Assembly: GCA_029555385.1 (NCBI GenBank)
Contig: JAKPSH010000058.1
Coordinates: 1 to 39,799 of the forward strand
DNA: 39,799 nucleotides
Direction: 5' to 3'
DNA from: Pseudomonadota bacterium
GTDB lineage: Bacteria; Bdellovibrionota_C; UBA2361; SZUA-149
In this document: positions 7,639 through 16,197 of the stretch, piece after piece
How the letters are laid out: each line of letters starts with the position of its first letter
Position numbering within the stretch: position 1 is the first letter of the stretch
The notes under the pieces: model-generated
Databases searched by the model: none
What the model was told of the DNA's origin: nothing
The model's input: only the letters and a program-made list of their open reading frames with translations
Translations under genes and position numbers: made by a program

Positions 7639-9195
7639 TCAGACAATTACCAGAATCAAAACGCATCCTACGCAAAAAGACACCACCGACAAAACAAAAC
7701 TAGTCGCACTTGCGTGGCGCATCTGCGCGGACACCGCCGGAGTCTTCATCGGCGGAATCATGCCGATTACTTTGACTCCGAGATCTTTCTCGACCTCATC
7801 GCGGAACTTATAAGCACCATTAAAAATAAACAGCCCCAGCGGGACTAAAGCAAAGATAACAAGACCTACAACGATACCCACCACCCCGATCAACATCCGA
7901 TTGGGACCGGCCGGCGTCACCGGTTTCTGGGGCGGATCTACAATCTTAAATTGCGCGCTCTTCTGACTCTTCACTAAACTCGAGCGAATCTCGGCATCTT
8001 CTTTGGCCGCCAAGAGTTTTTCGTAGCTGTCTTTGACATTTGTGTAATCGCGCCGGATTTTCATCAACTCCTGCTCTTTAAGCGGCATATCCTTAATATC
8101 AACATTGAGTTGTTCAATGAGCTTTTTTAAATTATCGCTTTCATGGCGCAGGGCCTGAGTCTGCGCCTCAAGTTCACCGATCTCGCGCCGTAGCTGCCGC
8201 GTTTCAACCGAGCCGGCGATCGGTTGTCCGCCTTTGCCGCTTTCTCCGCTCTCTGCGCCGAGCTTGGCCTTCAAACCAGCAATTCTCTTCTTGGTGTTAA
8301 TCACATCGGGATGCGAATCGGAATACCGGCTGCGCAGCACCACCAAGTATCCTTCAAGCTGCGCCAAGCTTTCTTCGGGACTAGCCGCTTGGTTCTGCTC
8401 GTTTCCACCGCCAACCAGAGTCCGCTCATTCATTGTCAGCTTAAGTTCCCGCTGCAGGTAGCCGATGCGCGCGGTGTTGGTGGCAATCATCTGCGAATTC
8501 GTTGTAAGCTGTGACTGTGCGTTTTGCAGGCGGACCAAAGCCTGTTCCCGGTGTTCGGGGAGTCTCCCCACATTTTGCTGGACAAACGCTTGTACCAGAG
8601 CTTCCGTTTCCTCCAAACGCCGCCGCGCTTCGCGAAGCTGCGCATCAAGGAACTCTTCCGTGCCGCGTGTTTCATCGCGCATACTGACAAAACTGTCTTC
8701 AAGAAACACTCGCGAGAGCTCCTGTGTTACTTCATAGACACGATCGGCATTCGGATAAGTAAAAGATACTCGAAACGTATTCTCAAGAGGTTTTCCCGTT
8801 GGGGTAACTGCTGGCGTTACCTGAATCGCTTGCTGAAACACGCGAAGCGCAAATTCTTTACCGACAATTCCTTGATACTCTGGGTACAGATTAAACTGTT
8901 CAATAATCGAGCGTAACCGGGGACGGGCAAGCAGCTCTTGAAGCAGCACCGATAAGCGCAGATCCTGCTCCTCTTTCTCCGTGAGCGGCACTACTTCTGT
9001 CTTTACTTTGTGCGGCTGCGCCAAAATCAGCACATCGGCAGTAAAGTAGTCCGGAAGTCTGACACCAATTAGAAAAACAAGAGCAACCACTACCAGCGCC
9101 GGCGCCCACGCCAAGCGCCAGTACCTCCCCAACGCAGTTCTTACTGTCATTTGCAGGTCTGATAGGCTCTTGCCCCGTTCATCATCAAAATACAT
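7639..9195 (-). CDS. Wzz/GNVR-type polysaccharide chain-length determinant
   Basis: A 518-aa inner-membrane co-polymerase. An N-terminal membrane segment at about residues 30-48 and a C-terminal pair of hydrophobic stretches (about 430-455 and the last 20 residues) flank a long periplasmic coiled coil rich in Glu, Arg, Leu and Gln (about 170-400). The domain just before the second membrane region (PPQKPVTPAGPNRMLIG) carries the Pro-rich signature of the GNVR/Wzz family. It partners the separate CpsD kinase downstream, with only 43 bases between this stop and that start, so this is the two-protein arrangement of Gram-positive and XrtA-type systems rather than a fused Wzc. It is the first gene of the leftward EPS operon. 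The ATG has GGAG 12 bases upstream. Confidence 0.88.
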   Translation of the reverse strand: MYFDDERGKSLSDLQMTVRTALGRYWRLAWAPALVVVALVFLIGVRLPDYFTADVLILAQPHKVKTEVVPLTEKEEQDLRLSVLLQELLARPRLRSIIEQFNLYPEYQGIVGKEFALRVFQQAIQVTPAVTPTGKPLENTFRVSFTYPNADRVYEVTQELSRVFLEDSFVSMRDETRGTEEFLDAQLREARRRLEETEALVQAFVQQNVGRLPEHREQALVRLQNAQSQLTTNSQMIATNTARIGYLQRELKLTMNERTLVGGGNEQNQAASPEESLAQLEGYLVVLRSRYSDSHPDVINTKKRIAGLKAKLGAESGESGKGGQPIAGSVETRQLRREIGELEAQTQALRHESDNLKKLIEQLNVDIKDMPLKEQELMKIRRDYTNVKDSYEKLLAAKEDAEIRSSLVKSQKSAQFKIVDPPQKPVTPAGPNRMLIGVVGIVVGLVIFALVPLGLFIFNGAYKFRDEVEKDLGVKVIGMIPPMKTPAVSAQMRHASATSFVLSVVSFCVGCVLILVIV

Positions 9196-9417
9196 CGGCT
9201 TGCATAGCTCCCTAAATCCGAATAGTCTCGCTCAAGGAACGTGAGAAATGGAACCGGAAATTTGCTGTTATTAGAGATAAGTCTAATAAAGTAAACTGAA
9301 GCAGCGCTCTATGCAAATTTCGGTCTTTTCTGTCTTTTTTTCGTTCCATTTCTCGCCCTACTCTGACGCGAGGCAAAGTATACCCAAGAAAACTTAGCAA
9401 TTATAAGGGATTAAACC
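9196..9417. promoter_or_regulatory. Divergent EPS promoter region with nested inverted repeats
   Basis: This 222-bp space lies between the leftward Wzz gene and the rightward TPR gene and must hold both promoters. It contains a perfect 12-bp inverted repeat (GAGAAATGGAAC at 9243-9254, GTTCCATTTCTC at 9343-9354). Inside it is AAATTTGC at 9258-9265 against GCAAATTT at 9313-9320. Innermost is TTATTAGA at 9268-9275 against TCTAATAA at 9282-9289, separated by six bases. The innermost pair has the shape of a dimeric regulator's operator. I could not settle on -35/-10 boxes for either direction. Confidence 0.6.
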
Positions 9418-11754
9418 ATGCTTCGAACCTTAAAAGAACGAAATTCGACGCAACATACCGTTCTCTTATCCAACAAAATCTGTCGTTTGTTTCACATCGT
9501 GCTTTCACCTACAGGAAACCCTAAGTGCGGAGCAGCAATTTTCTTTGCGTTAGTCCTTGGAATAAATAGCTTTTTCGTTGCGGCGTGTTCTCGTGAGCGT
9601 TCGGAAGACAAATTCAACCGCCTTATTCAATCCGCGGAACAGTATAAAAATGAGGGCAAGTTTGATGCCGCCCGCCTGCAGCTCCAAAGCGCGATAGATA
9701 TCAAACCGAAAGATGCCAATGCTCATTACAAACTCGCCGAAGTGCTTATCCGCCTGCAGAAGGTTCCTCAGGCGGTAGAAAATTACAACTCAGCTATTAA
9801 TTACGATCCGAACCATATCGATGCCCGTTTGCATCTTGCGGCAATTATGCTCGCCAACCGCCAATATGAAATGGCAGAAAATCATATCCGTAGCGTCCTT
9901 GAGCGTGATGCTCAGAACATTGAAGCCTTGATTCTCCAAGCTAATCTTGAAGCGGCCGGCCCGCGTAAAGATTTAACCAAAGCACGACAGATTCTACTGG
10001 AAGTGCTGGCGCGCGAAGCGCAAAACGCCGCCGCGCTTGCCACCCTGGGCAATGTCGAGCTCGCCCAGGGCAACGCCAAAGAGGCGGAAGATTATTTTAC
10101 CAAGGCAATAAGATTGGAGCCCGCAAATGCACCGCTGCAAATGGCATTGGCGGACATTTATAACCGCCAAGGCCGGCTCGATGAAGCTCAAGGAGTTCTG
10201 GAAGAACTCGTGAAAAAGAATCCGCAGCAAACCGGGCTTCATTTTGTACTCGCGGAATTCCTGCTAAAGCGCGGACTGCCGGACCGCGCTTTAGAGCAAT
10301 ACAGTGAAACTTTGAAAAGCGATGCGAAACGTCACGACGCGCGCGACCGTCTTTATGACATGTATCTGGTGCGCAGCATGATCGATGAAGCCAAGAAGCT
10401 GACAGCCGATTTGGAAAAGCAGCTTCCTGACGATCCCGGGGTTGCCTACTTCCGCGGCAGAGATTTGGAACTGGCAGGCAAGATTCAGCCGGCACTTGAT
10501 CAGTTCCTCGAAGCAGTCAAACTGCTCAACAATTTCGCGCCGGCTTTCCGGCGCGCAGGACTTGCCGAGTTGCGCCTGGGCAAGGAAACCCAGGGCATTG
10601 AACATTTAAACCAGGCAATCGCTATCGATCCCGGAGAGACAAGCGCCCGCTATGCCCTGGCACAGCGGTTGTTCTCCCGCAAAGAACTGGCACAAGCCAC
10701 TGAGCATCTTAAGCAGATTCTGATGCGTCACCCACGGCATCTTGGCGCAAACGTACTTCGCGCCGACATTGCTCTGATTGAAGGCGACACGGAGAGAGCA
10801 CGAAAGGTTTATGAATACCTGCTTGCCGAGTTTCCAAAGGAACCGGCGGGATATTTCAAGATGGCTCTGCTTGAAGAAAAAGAAAACAATTACGCCGCAG
10901 CGATTGACCTTTACCGTAAGCTGCTTAGTTTCGATCGGGGCGTTCTCATTCCCGCACAACGCTTGCTTGCGCTGATCGCTTCGCATGAAAAGAAAGACTA
11001 TGCCGCGATTACCGCCGAAGTCGAGAAGCTGCAAGGAGCAAGTGAAAACTCGAAAGCGGAATACGACCTAATTCTGGCTTCGCTGGCGCTTTCTTCCGCG
11101 CGGAGCAAGGAAGACCTGCTGAAGGCCCGGGCTTTGTTCGAAAAGTCCGTGGCGGAAAAGCCGGAATTGATCGGTGCTTATTTCGGCTTGGCGCAGATTG
11201 ATGCGGCGACTGGCGACCTAGAGGCCGCTGCGCAGAGCTACAATAAGCTCCTTCAGCAAAACCCCAAACATGTGCCGACAATGATGATGCTTGCGCTAAC
11301 GCTAGAACGGCAGGAAAAACACAAAGAAGCTGCGGATACCTACCGCGAAATTCTCAAGCTTGCGCCTAATTTTGGGCCGGCGCTGAACAATCTTGCCTGG
11401 CTGCTCGTTGATGAGTTAAACGGCAATTTGGATGAAGCGCTTAATTTTGCTGAATCCGCCAAAGAGCAATTGCCCAAAGAAGCAAGTGTAGCCGACACGT
11501 TGGCTTGGGTGCATTTCAAGCGTGGAAGTTTTCGTGCTGCAGAGCCAATAATTGAAGAAGCGCTGGAGCTGGAGAAAATGGCGGGCCACAGCAGCAAGCC
11601 CAATCCAGAGATTTTATACCACCTCGCCGAAATCAAGACGGCTGCCGGTGAAAAGGACGAGGCACGCCAAGCAATCAAGCAGGCCTTGGAATTGGCGCCG
11701 CCAAACCATCCAAAGCGCAGCAAGATGGAGGAGCTGAAGAAAAGACTTGGCTAG
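9418..11754 (+). CDS. Large TPR-repeat lipoprotein of the exopolysaccharide locus (PrsT-like)
   Basis: A 778-aa protein made almost entirely of tetratricopeptide repeats after residue 60. Many repeats are visible (for example DAARLQLQSAIDIKPKDANA, QAVENYNSAINYDPNHIDA and EAEDYFTKAIRLEPANAP). A hydrophobic stretch ends in VAAC with Cys58, suggesting a lipoprotein anchored in the cell envelope; the leader before it is long, so the true start could be later. AAGGGA lies about 8 bases before the ATG. Length and position next to a Wza-like exporter, a Wzz protein and an autokinase match the PrsT-type TPR proteins of XrtA/PEP-CTERM exopolysaccharide loci, which are thought to act as assembly scaffolds. 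It heads the rightward operon. Confidence 0.8.
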   Translation: MLRTLKERNSTQHTVLLSNKICRLFHIVLSPTGNPKCGAAIFFALVLGINSFFVAACSRERSEDKFNRLIQSAEQYKNEGKFDAARLQLQSAIDIKPKDANAHYKLAEVLIRLQKVPQAVENYNSAINYDPNHIDARLHLAAIMLANRQYEMAENHIRSVLERDAQNIEALILQANLEAAGPRKDLTKARQILLEVLAREAQNAAALATLGNVELAQGNAKEAEDYFTKAIRLEPANAPLQMALADIYNRQGRLDEAQGVLEELVKKNPQQTGLHFVLAEFLLKRGLPDRALEQYSETLKSDAKRHDARDRLYDMYLVRSMIDEAKKLTADLEKQLPDDPGVAYFRGRDLELAGKIQPALDQFLEAVKLLNNFAPAFRRAGLAELRLGKETQGIEHLNQAIAIDPGETSARYALAQRLFSRKELAQATEHLKQILMRHPRHLGANVLRADIALIEGDTERARKVYEYLLAEFPKEPAGYFKMALLEEKENNYAAAIDLYRKLLSFDRGVLIPAQRLLALIASHEKKDYAAITAEVEKLQGASENSKAEYDLILASLALSSARSKEDLLKARALFEKSVAEKPELIGAYFGLAQIDAATGDLEAAAQSYNKLLQQNPKHVPTMMMLALTLERQEKHKEAADTYREILKLAPNFGPALNNLAWLLVDELNGNLDEALNFAESAKEQLPKEASVADTLAWVHFKRGSFRAAEPIIEEALELEKMAGHSSKPNPEILYHLAEIKTAAGEKDEARQAIKQALELAPPNHPKRSKMEELKKRLG

Positions 11755-11799
11755 TCTGGTATATAGCAATCGAGAATTCGACAACTAAGGGAGCAAGAA

Positions 11800-12393
11800 A
11801 TGAAGAAAACAGCTTTGTATTTTGCACTTTGCACAGCTTCGATCTTGGCAGCTGCCGCATGCAAACCCAGCACGTTGCGGCCCACTGACGAGCTTACGCA
11901 AGGACCGTCAGCAAACGTCGAGTATGCGGCCAAACCGGGCGACACGCTGATGGTTAAAGTGTGGGGAGAACCGCAGCTTACGGGCGAGGTTTATGTCCGC
12001 GAGGATGGCAGATTCACACTGCCGTTGATTGAGGACGTTCCGGCAGAGAACCTTACACTGAGACAGATTACCGAAGACGTGACCAAACGTCTCCAGGCAT
12101 TTGTTCCAGCCGCGTCAGTAACAATATCGGTTGTCCAGACAGCACCGATCCGTTACTACCTTTCTGGCCAATTTGTGAAGCCAGGGGAATATCGCAGCGA
12201 AGGCCGCATTACGTTTTTGCAGGCTATCTCCACTGGCGGCGGACTTGCCCCATTTGCCGACGAGAGCAGCATCATTTTGATTCGCCGCGGTCCGGAGGGG
12301 GAGCTGCGCTACGAACTTGATTATAATCAGGTTGTCGAAGGTAAAGATCCCAATCCGGAGCTGAAAGACGGGGATACCATTGCAGTGAAGTAA
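11800..12393 (+). CDS. Wza-like polysaccharide export lipoprotein
   Basis: A 197-aa outer-membrane lipoprotein of the polysaccharide export (Poly_export) family, giving the polymer its exit channel. The signal peptide ends in AAAC (Cys21). The N-terminal Poly_export domain reads KPGDTLMVKVWGEPQLTGEVYVREDGRFTLP in character, with the family's GD and DG turns. It is followed by one SLBB-like domain (YYLSGQFVKPGEYRSEGRITFLQAISTGGG in character). The protein is short compared with E. coli Wza, as usual for XrtA-type loci. AAGGGAG lies 6 bases before the ATG. It is 45 bases downstream of the TPR gene and 11 bases upstream of the aromatic amino-acid fusion gene. Confidence 0.9.
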   Translation: MKKTALYFALCTASILAAAACKPSTLRPTDELTQGPSANVEYAAKPGDTLMVKVWGEPQLTGEVYVREDGRFTLPLIEDVPAENLTLRQITEDVTKRLQAFVPAASVTISVVQTAPIRYYLSGQFVKPGEYRSEGRITFLQAISTGGGLAPFADESSIILIRRGPEGELRYELDYNQVVEGKDPNPELKDGDTIAVK

Positions 12394-12404
12394 GGCAGCC
12401 GGCG

Positions 12405-14123
12405 ATGGATAAAGGTTGCATCGCTTTCTTTGGTCCGCGCGGGTCAAATACAGAGCTGGCACTGATTGAACACTTGGCACCCAAACAAAGCACTGCCTGC
12501 CACAGTATCGCGGAAGTTTTTGTGAAAGTAGCTGCCGGCGAAGTCCAATGGGGCTTTGTGCCACTGGAAAACATCCTGCAAGGTCCCGTGGCAGAAACAC
12601 TTGACTTGCTGCTTGAGTACCGCGATCAAGTGCATATCTCGCGCGGATATTTAAGTGAAATCATCCACTGTATCGGCGTGCTTCCGGCGAATGACCCGCA
12701 TAGCGTATGTAAACAAAAAATCGCACAGGTGTATTCGCATGAGCAGGCACTGCGGCAATGCGCCAAACACTTGCTCAAGCATTATCCTGATGCTGAACTT
12801 TGCCCGTCGCCAAGCACCGCCGCTGCGGTATCGTTCGTAAAAGACAAGCAGCTCTACGATGCTGCGGTTATTGCCCCATACAGCACACTTACGGCAAACG
12901 GCTTCGAAATCCTGGCAGAGAACATTTCCGATCTTACCGGCAACAAGACCAGATTCGCGCTGCTGGGACGCGGCAGTGCTGCCGAGCTGGAAAGTGAAAT
13001 ACCTCAGCCAGCGGCGCAAGGCGGACAGGGTGATACACAATTTACCACCTCAATCGTCATCGACCCCGGGCGCGATCGTCAGGGCATCCTGTATGAGATT
13101 CTCGAGGTCATTAGCGTCAAGCACCGCGTAAACCTTTCCTCCATTCACTCCCGTCCGGACAGCCGCGGCGGATTTGTTTTTCACCTCGATCTCGAAGGGC
13201 ACATCAGCGAAGAGCCGATAAAAGACTGCCTAAACGCCCTGCGCCAATATTGCCTGGACCATACTGGACAGACGGCGGAAATCATTATCTGCGGCTCCTA
13301 CCCTCGCACCAAGTTCCATTCGCTGCCCTTTAATACAGTCGGAATCGTTGGCGGCGGCGGCGCGATGGGCAAATGGTTCAACAGGTTCTTGTCCGGCGCC
13401 GGACTAGAAGTTCTCGTCTCCGAGAAAAGCACCGGCCTCAGCTTAAAGGACCTGGCCCAGGAAGCAGATGTAATCTTGCTTAGCGTACCGATGTCGCAGG
13501 CAGCGGCCGTGGGGCGCGAATTATGCCCGCACCTGCGGCCAAACCAGCTTCTGGTGGAGAACTGCTCGATTAAAAGCTGCGTCCTGCCCCTGCTGCTTGA
13601 ACTATGTCCGAAAGAAGTTGAAGTCCTGGGCATTCATACGATGTTTGGCGGCGATCTCCCGTCCTTGCGTGGTGAAAATGTGATCATCACCAAGACTGAA
13701 CGATCCCGCAAACGTGCGCAGGCATTTGAGGATTTGCTCTACAAATACGGCGCAAAAACAACTTATGCATCAATTGAAGAGCACGATAAGCGAGTAGCCT
13801 TCTTGCAGGCGCTCATCCATTTCACCGCGCTTTCTCTGGCTGATGTAATGCGCAGCTCGTTTGCGGATGTAGCAACGCTGGAACCGTTCAGCACGCCCAA
13901 CTCCCGTGCAGCATTGCAGATCATGCGCCGCGTACTCAGCCAAACCGATGAACTGCTTGTCGATTTGCAGACGCGAAATACGGAGTATCCGGAGCTGCGA
14001 AAGATGTTTCTTGATACAGCGCAAAAGCTCGCAAAACAGCTCAACAACCAAGAAACCGAACTTCTGCTGGATACAGTTCACAAGTGCCAGGAGTTCATCT
14101 CCAGTCCAAGCACCCCAGCTTAA
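12405..14123 (+). CDS. Fused prephenate dehydratase-ACT-prephenate dehydrogenase
   Basis: A 572-aa bifunctional enzyme predicted to turn prephenate into both phenylpyruvate (Phe branch) and 4-hydroxyphenylpyruvate (Tyr branch). Residues 1-190 are prephenate dehydratase, with FGPRGSNTE at the start, PLEN near 53 and the family's TRF at 182-184. Residues about 215-290 are an ACT regulatory domain with the SRP of the Phe-binding motif at 249-251. Residues 310-560 are a TyrA dehydrogenase of the E. coli T-protein type, with the NAD loop GGGGAMG (316-322), the catalytic His in GIHTMFGGD (His411) and EEHDKRVAFLQALIHF. No chorismate mutase domain is present. It begins 11 bases after the exporter stop, with a weak ribosome site, so it seems to ride in the EPS operon. 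Confidence 0.9.
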   Translation: MDKGCIAFFGPRGSNTELALIEHLAPKQSTACHSIAEVFVKVAAGEVQWGFVPLENILQGPVAETLDLLLEYRDQVHISRGYLSEIIHCIGVLPANDPHSVCKQKIAQVYSHEQALRQCAKHLLKHYPDAELCPSPSTAAAVSFVKDKQLYDAAVIAPYSTLTANGFEILAENISDLTGNKTRFALLGRGSAAELESEIPQPAAQGGQGDTQFTTSIVIDPGRDRQGILYEILEVISVKHRVNLSSIHSRPDSRGGFVFHLDLEGHISEEPIKDCLNALRQYCLDHTGQTAEIIICGSYPRTKFHSLPFNTVGIVGGGGAMGKWFNRFLSGAGLEVLVSEKSTGLSLKDLAQEADVILLSVPMSQAAAVGRELCPHLRPNQLLVENCSIKSCVLPLLLELCPKEVEVLGIHTMFGGDLPSLRGENVIITKTERSRKRAQAFEDLLYKYGAKTTYASIEEHDKRVAFLQALIHFTALSLADVMRSSFADVATLEPFSTPNSRAALQIMRRVLSQTDELLVDLQTRNTEYPELRKMFLDTAQKLAKQLNNQETELLLDTVHKCQEFISSPSTPA

Positions 14124-14190
14124 ACGAAACGTTTTTTGCCGCCCCCGCAAAATCCGCAATATCTTTAGTGGTTACAGTTATGTATGGTCG

Positions 14191-14207
14191 ATAGTGAATG
14201 ATACTAT
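14191..14207. promoter_or_regulatory. Possible TetR operator upstream of the efflux operon
   Basis: ATAGT and ACTAT form a perfect inverted repeat around a 7-base centre (ATAGTGAATGATACTAT). The repeat ends on the first base of the predicted -35 box of the efflux operon promoter. Its size and place suit binding by the TetR-type repressor encoded directly downstream. The arms are short, so chance is not excluded. Confidence 0.35.
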
Positions 14208-14235
14208 TGCAATGTGTAGCTACGTTACATATTAT
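14207..14235 (+). promoter_or_regulatory. Sigma70-type promoter of the tetR-efflux operon
   Basis: TTGCAA (14207-14212) and TATTAT (14230-14235) are separated by exactly 17 bases and lie about 60 bases before the chosen tetR start. Nothing else in the 170-bp gap after the aromatic gene competes as well. A perfect 8-bp palindrome, GTAGCTAC (14216-14223), lies in the spacer and is a second possible repressor site. Confidence 0.6.
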
Positions 14236-14293
14236 GACGCTTAGTTCACTTTTAGAGGCGGCTATCACAGGCCTCGTTAGGTTTGAAACCGTA

Positions 14294-14917
14294 ATGCAAA
14301 AAGAAAAACTGCCGAGGCGCGAACGCGAAAAGCTGCGTCAGCGTCAGGAAATACTCACCGCTGGATTGACGCTGTTTTCTGAAAAGGGCTTCCACAACGT
14401 CTCCATGCATGAGATTGCGGAAGAGGCCGAGTTTGCTATCGGCACTCTGTATAAGTTTTTTCAAAATAAGGAAGATCTCTACCGGGCCCTGGTGCTTGAA
14501 CAATGCAGCCTTTTTGCCGCAGCCTTTAATGAAGCGCTTGAGCAGGGTGAAGACGAAATTGAAAAACTGCGCAATTACGTCCGGGCGCAATATAAAATGT
14601 TCCGGTCTCATTTACCATTTGTCCGGCTCTTTATTGCTGAGAGCCGGGGCGTAAGCTACAGCATCAAGGCCGGATTAGATCAAGAGCTGCGCGCGCGGTA
14701 TTACAGGCTCCTGGAAAAAATTGCGTCAGTTTTCGAGAGCGGCATAAGGAACAAACGTTTCGGTAATATTGCGTCCCCGTATCACTTGGCCGTCTCTCTG
14801 GACAGCACCATTCATGCTTTTCTCTTGCTCTGCCTGGATGAGCCGGAAAAGCATCCGTTTCCAGAGGACCCGGACACAATACTAAACATTTTCTTCCAGG
14901 GGATGCTCAATGGGTGA
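14294..14917 (+). CDS. TetR/AcrR-family repressor of the adjacent RND efflux operon
   Basis: A 207-aa TetR-family regulator. The N-terminal helix-turn-helix is clear: ILTAGLTLFSEKGFHNVSMHEIAEEA, then IGTLYKFFQNKEDLYRALV in the family's usual wording. The C-terminal 140 residues form the variable ligand-binding domain. It is the first gene of the pump operon and almost certainly represses it, being released by pump substrates. The start at 14294 was preferred because the likely promoter (-10 at 14230-14235) overlaps the upstream in-frame ATGs, which would leave them outside the transcript. The ribosome site is weak. The stop is 37 bases before the chosen start of the membrane-fusion gene. Confidence 0.88.
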   Translation: MQKEKLPRREREKLRQRQEILTAGLTLFSEKGFHNVSMHEIAEEAEFAIGTLYKFFQNKEDLYRALVLEQCSLFAAAFNEALEQGEDEIEKLRNYVRAQYKMFRSHLPFVRLFIAESRGVSYSIKAGLDQELRARYYRLLEKIASVFESGIRNKRFGNIASPYHLAVSLDSTIHAFLLLCLDEPEKHPFPEDPDTILNIFFQGMLNG

Positions 14918-14954
14918 GACAGGAGAACATGCACGGGGTAATGAGTGTAATTTT

Positions 14955-16187
14955 ATGAGGTCTTCTTTGTTATCTTTGAGGCGGACGCTTAGAGAACATG
15001 GTCCACTCCAGTTAGCCGCCGCTTTCGCTTTGGTGTTTCTGCTCCCTGCCGTGAGCTGCAAGAATTCCGGCACACCGCCCGGGGCAGGCCGCACCCCGGA
15101 AGCTGCGGTTGTCGCTGTGACAACGCACCGCATTACCTTAACCACGGAACTCCCGGGCCGGACATCAGCTTACCGCGTGGCAGAAATTCGCCCGCAAGTC
15201 AGCGGCTTGATCCAAAAACGTCTTTTTACCGAAGGTTCTGATGTGCAGGCCGGGTATTTGCTGTACCAGATTGACCCTGCTCCGTTTCAAGCTGCTTTAA
15301 ACAATGCGCTTGCCGTGCTTGGCCGGGCCGAAGCCAATTTACCGCCCGTTCGCGCGCGCGCACAGCGATTCAAGGAGCTGCTTGCTGATAAGTCGGTTAG
15401 TCAACAAGATTACGACGATGCGGACGGCGCACTGAAGCTTGCCGAAGCCGATGTGAAATTCGCTAAGGCAGCAGTGGAAACCGCGCGCATTAATTTGGAA
15501 TACACGCGCATCAATTCACCAATCTCCGGCAGGATCGGCCGGTCCACTATCACCGATGGCGCAATCGTTACCGCGTATCAGCCGATGGCGTTGGCTGTCG
15601 TCCAGCAGTTAGACCCGATTTATGTGGATGTAACACAATCCACGAAAGAGCTGCTCCGGCTGCAAAAGCGCATGGCGCAAGGCCAGTTTTCCCCGAGTAG
15701 AACGGCTCAGAGCAAAGTGCGGCTTATTCTCGAAGATGGAACGGCGTACTCTCATGAAGGAACACTGCAATTTCGCGATATTTCAGTAGACCCCACTACC
15801 GCGACAGTCGTTCTGCGCATGATTTTTCCTAATCCCCAAGGAATCCTCCTGCCCGGCATGTTTGTCCGGGCCATCGTCGAAGAAGGCACAGACGAAAATG
15901 CAATTCTTATTCCGCAGCAGTCTGTAATGCGCGATCCCAAAGGCAATCCGCAAGTATTGGTTGTCGATGCAAACGGCAGTGCACAAGTGAAGATGCTTGA
16001 GCTTGACCGCGCCGTCGGCGATCAATGGGTCGTCTCGTCGGGCCTGACGCTGGGAGAGCGAATAATTGTTGAGGGCGCTCAACGCATCCGGCCCGGCACT
16101 CCGGTAAAGGAAGTTCCCTTTACTCCGGGCAGCAAAGACGCAGCGCAGTCTGAAGACAAGCCGCCTGTAGAGCAGAAACAAAACTAG
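14955..16187 (+). CDS. RND efflux periplasmic adaptor (AcrA/MexA family)
   Basis: A 410-aa membrane-fusion lipoprotein that links the inner-membrane pump to the outer-membrane channel. The signal peptide ends in AVSC with Cys35. The order is typical: a lipoyl half-motif (EIRPQVSGLIQKRLFTEGSDVQAGYLLYQID), an alpha-helical hairpin (about 100-165), the second lipoyl half (INLEYTRINSPISGRIGRS), a beta-barrel, and a membrane-proximal domain ending in GLTLGERIIVEGAQRIRPG. An in-frame ATG at 14910 overlapping the tetR stop is an alternative start and would lengthen the leader by 15 residues. The gene is followed after 10 bases by the pump gene. Confidence 0.92.
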   Translation: MRSSLLSLRRTLREHGPLQLAAAFALVFLLPAVSCKNSGTPPGAGRTPEAAVVAVTTHRITLTTELPGRTSAYRVAEIRPQVSGLIQKRLFTEGSDVQAGYLLYQIDPAPFQAALNNALAVLGRAEANLPPVRARAQRFKELLADKSVSQQDYDDADGALKLAEADVKFAKAAVETARINLEYTRINSPISGRIGRSTITDGAIVTAYQPMALAVVQQLDPIYVDVTQSTKELLRLQKRMAQGQFSPSRTAQSKVRLILEDGTAYSHEGTLQFRDISVDPTTATVVLRMIFPNPQGILLPGMFVRAIVEEGTDENAILIPQQSVMRDPKGNPQVLVVDANGSAQVKMLELDRAVGDQWVVSSGLTLGERIIVEGAQRIRPGTPVKEVPFTPGSKDAAQSEDKPPVEQKQN

Positions 16188-16197
16188 CGAGGGCATC

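Noticed and set aside
7190..9200. An XrtA/PEP-CTERM exosortase system
   Set aside because: Several EPS genes resemble those of such loci, but no exosortase and no PEP-CTERM protein is visible in the window, so only the resemblance is noted.
14122..14137. AAACG/CGTTT with a T-run after the aromatic fusion gene, as terminator
   Set aside because: The stem is only 5 bp, AT-rich, and overlaps the stop codon; too weak to call.
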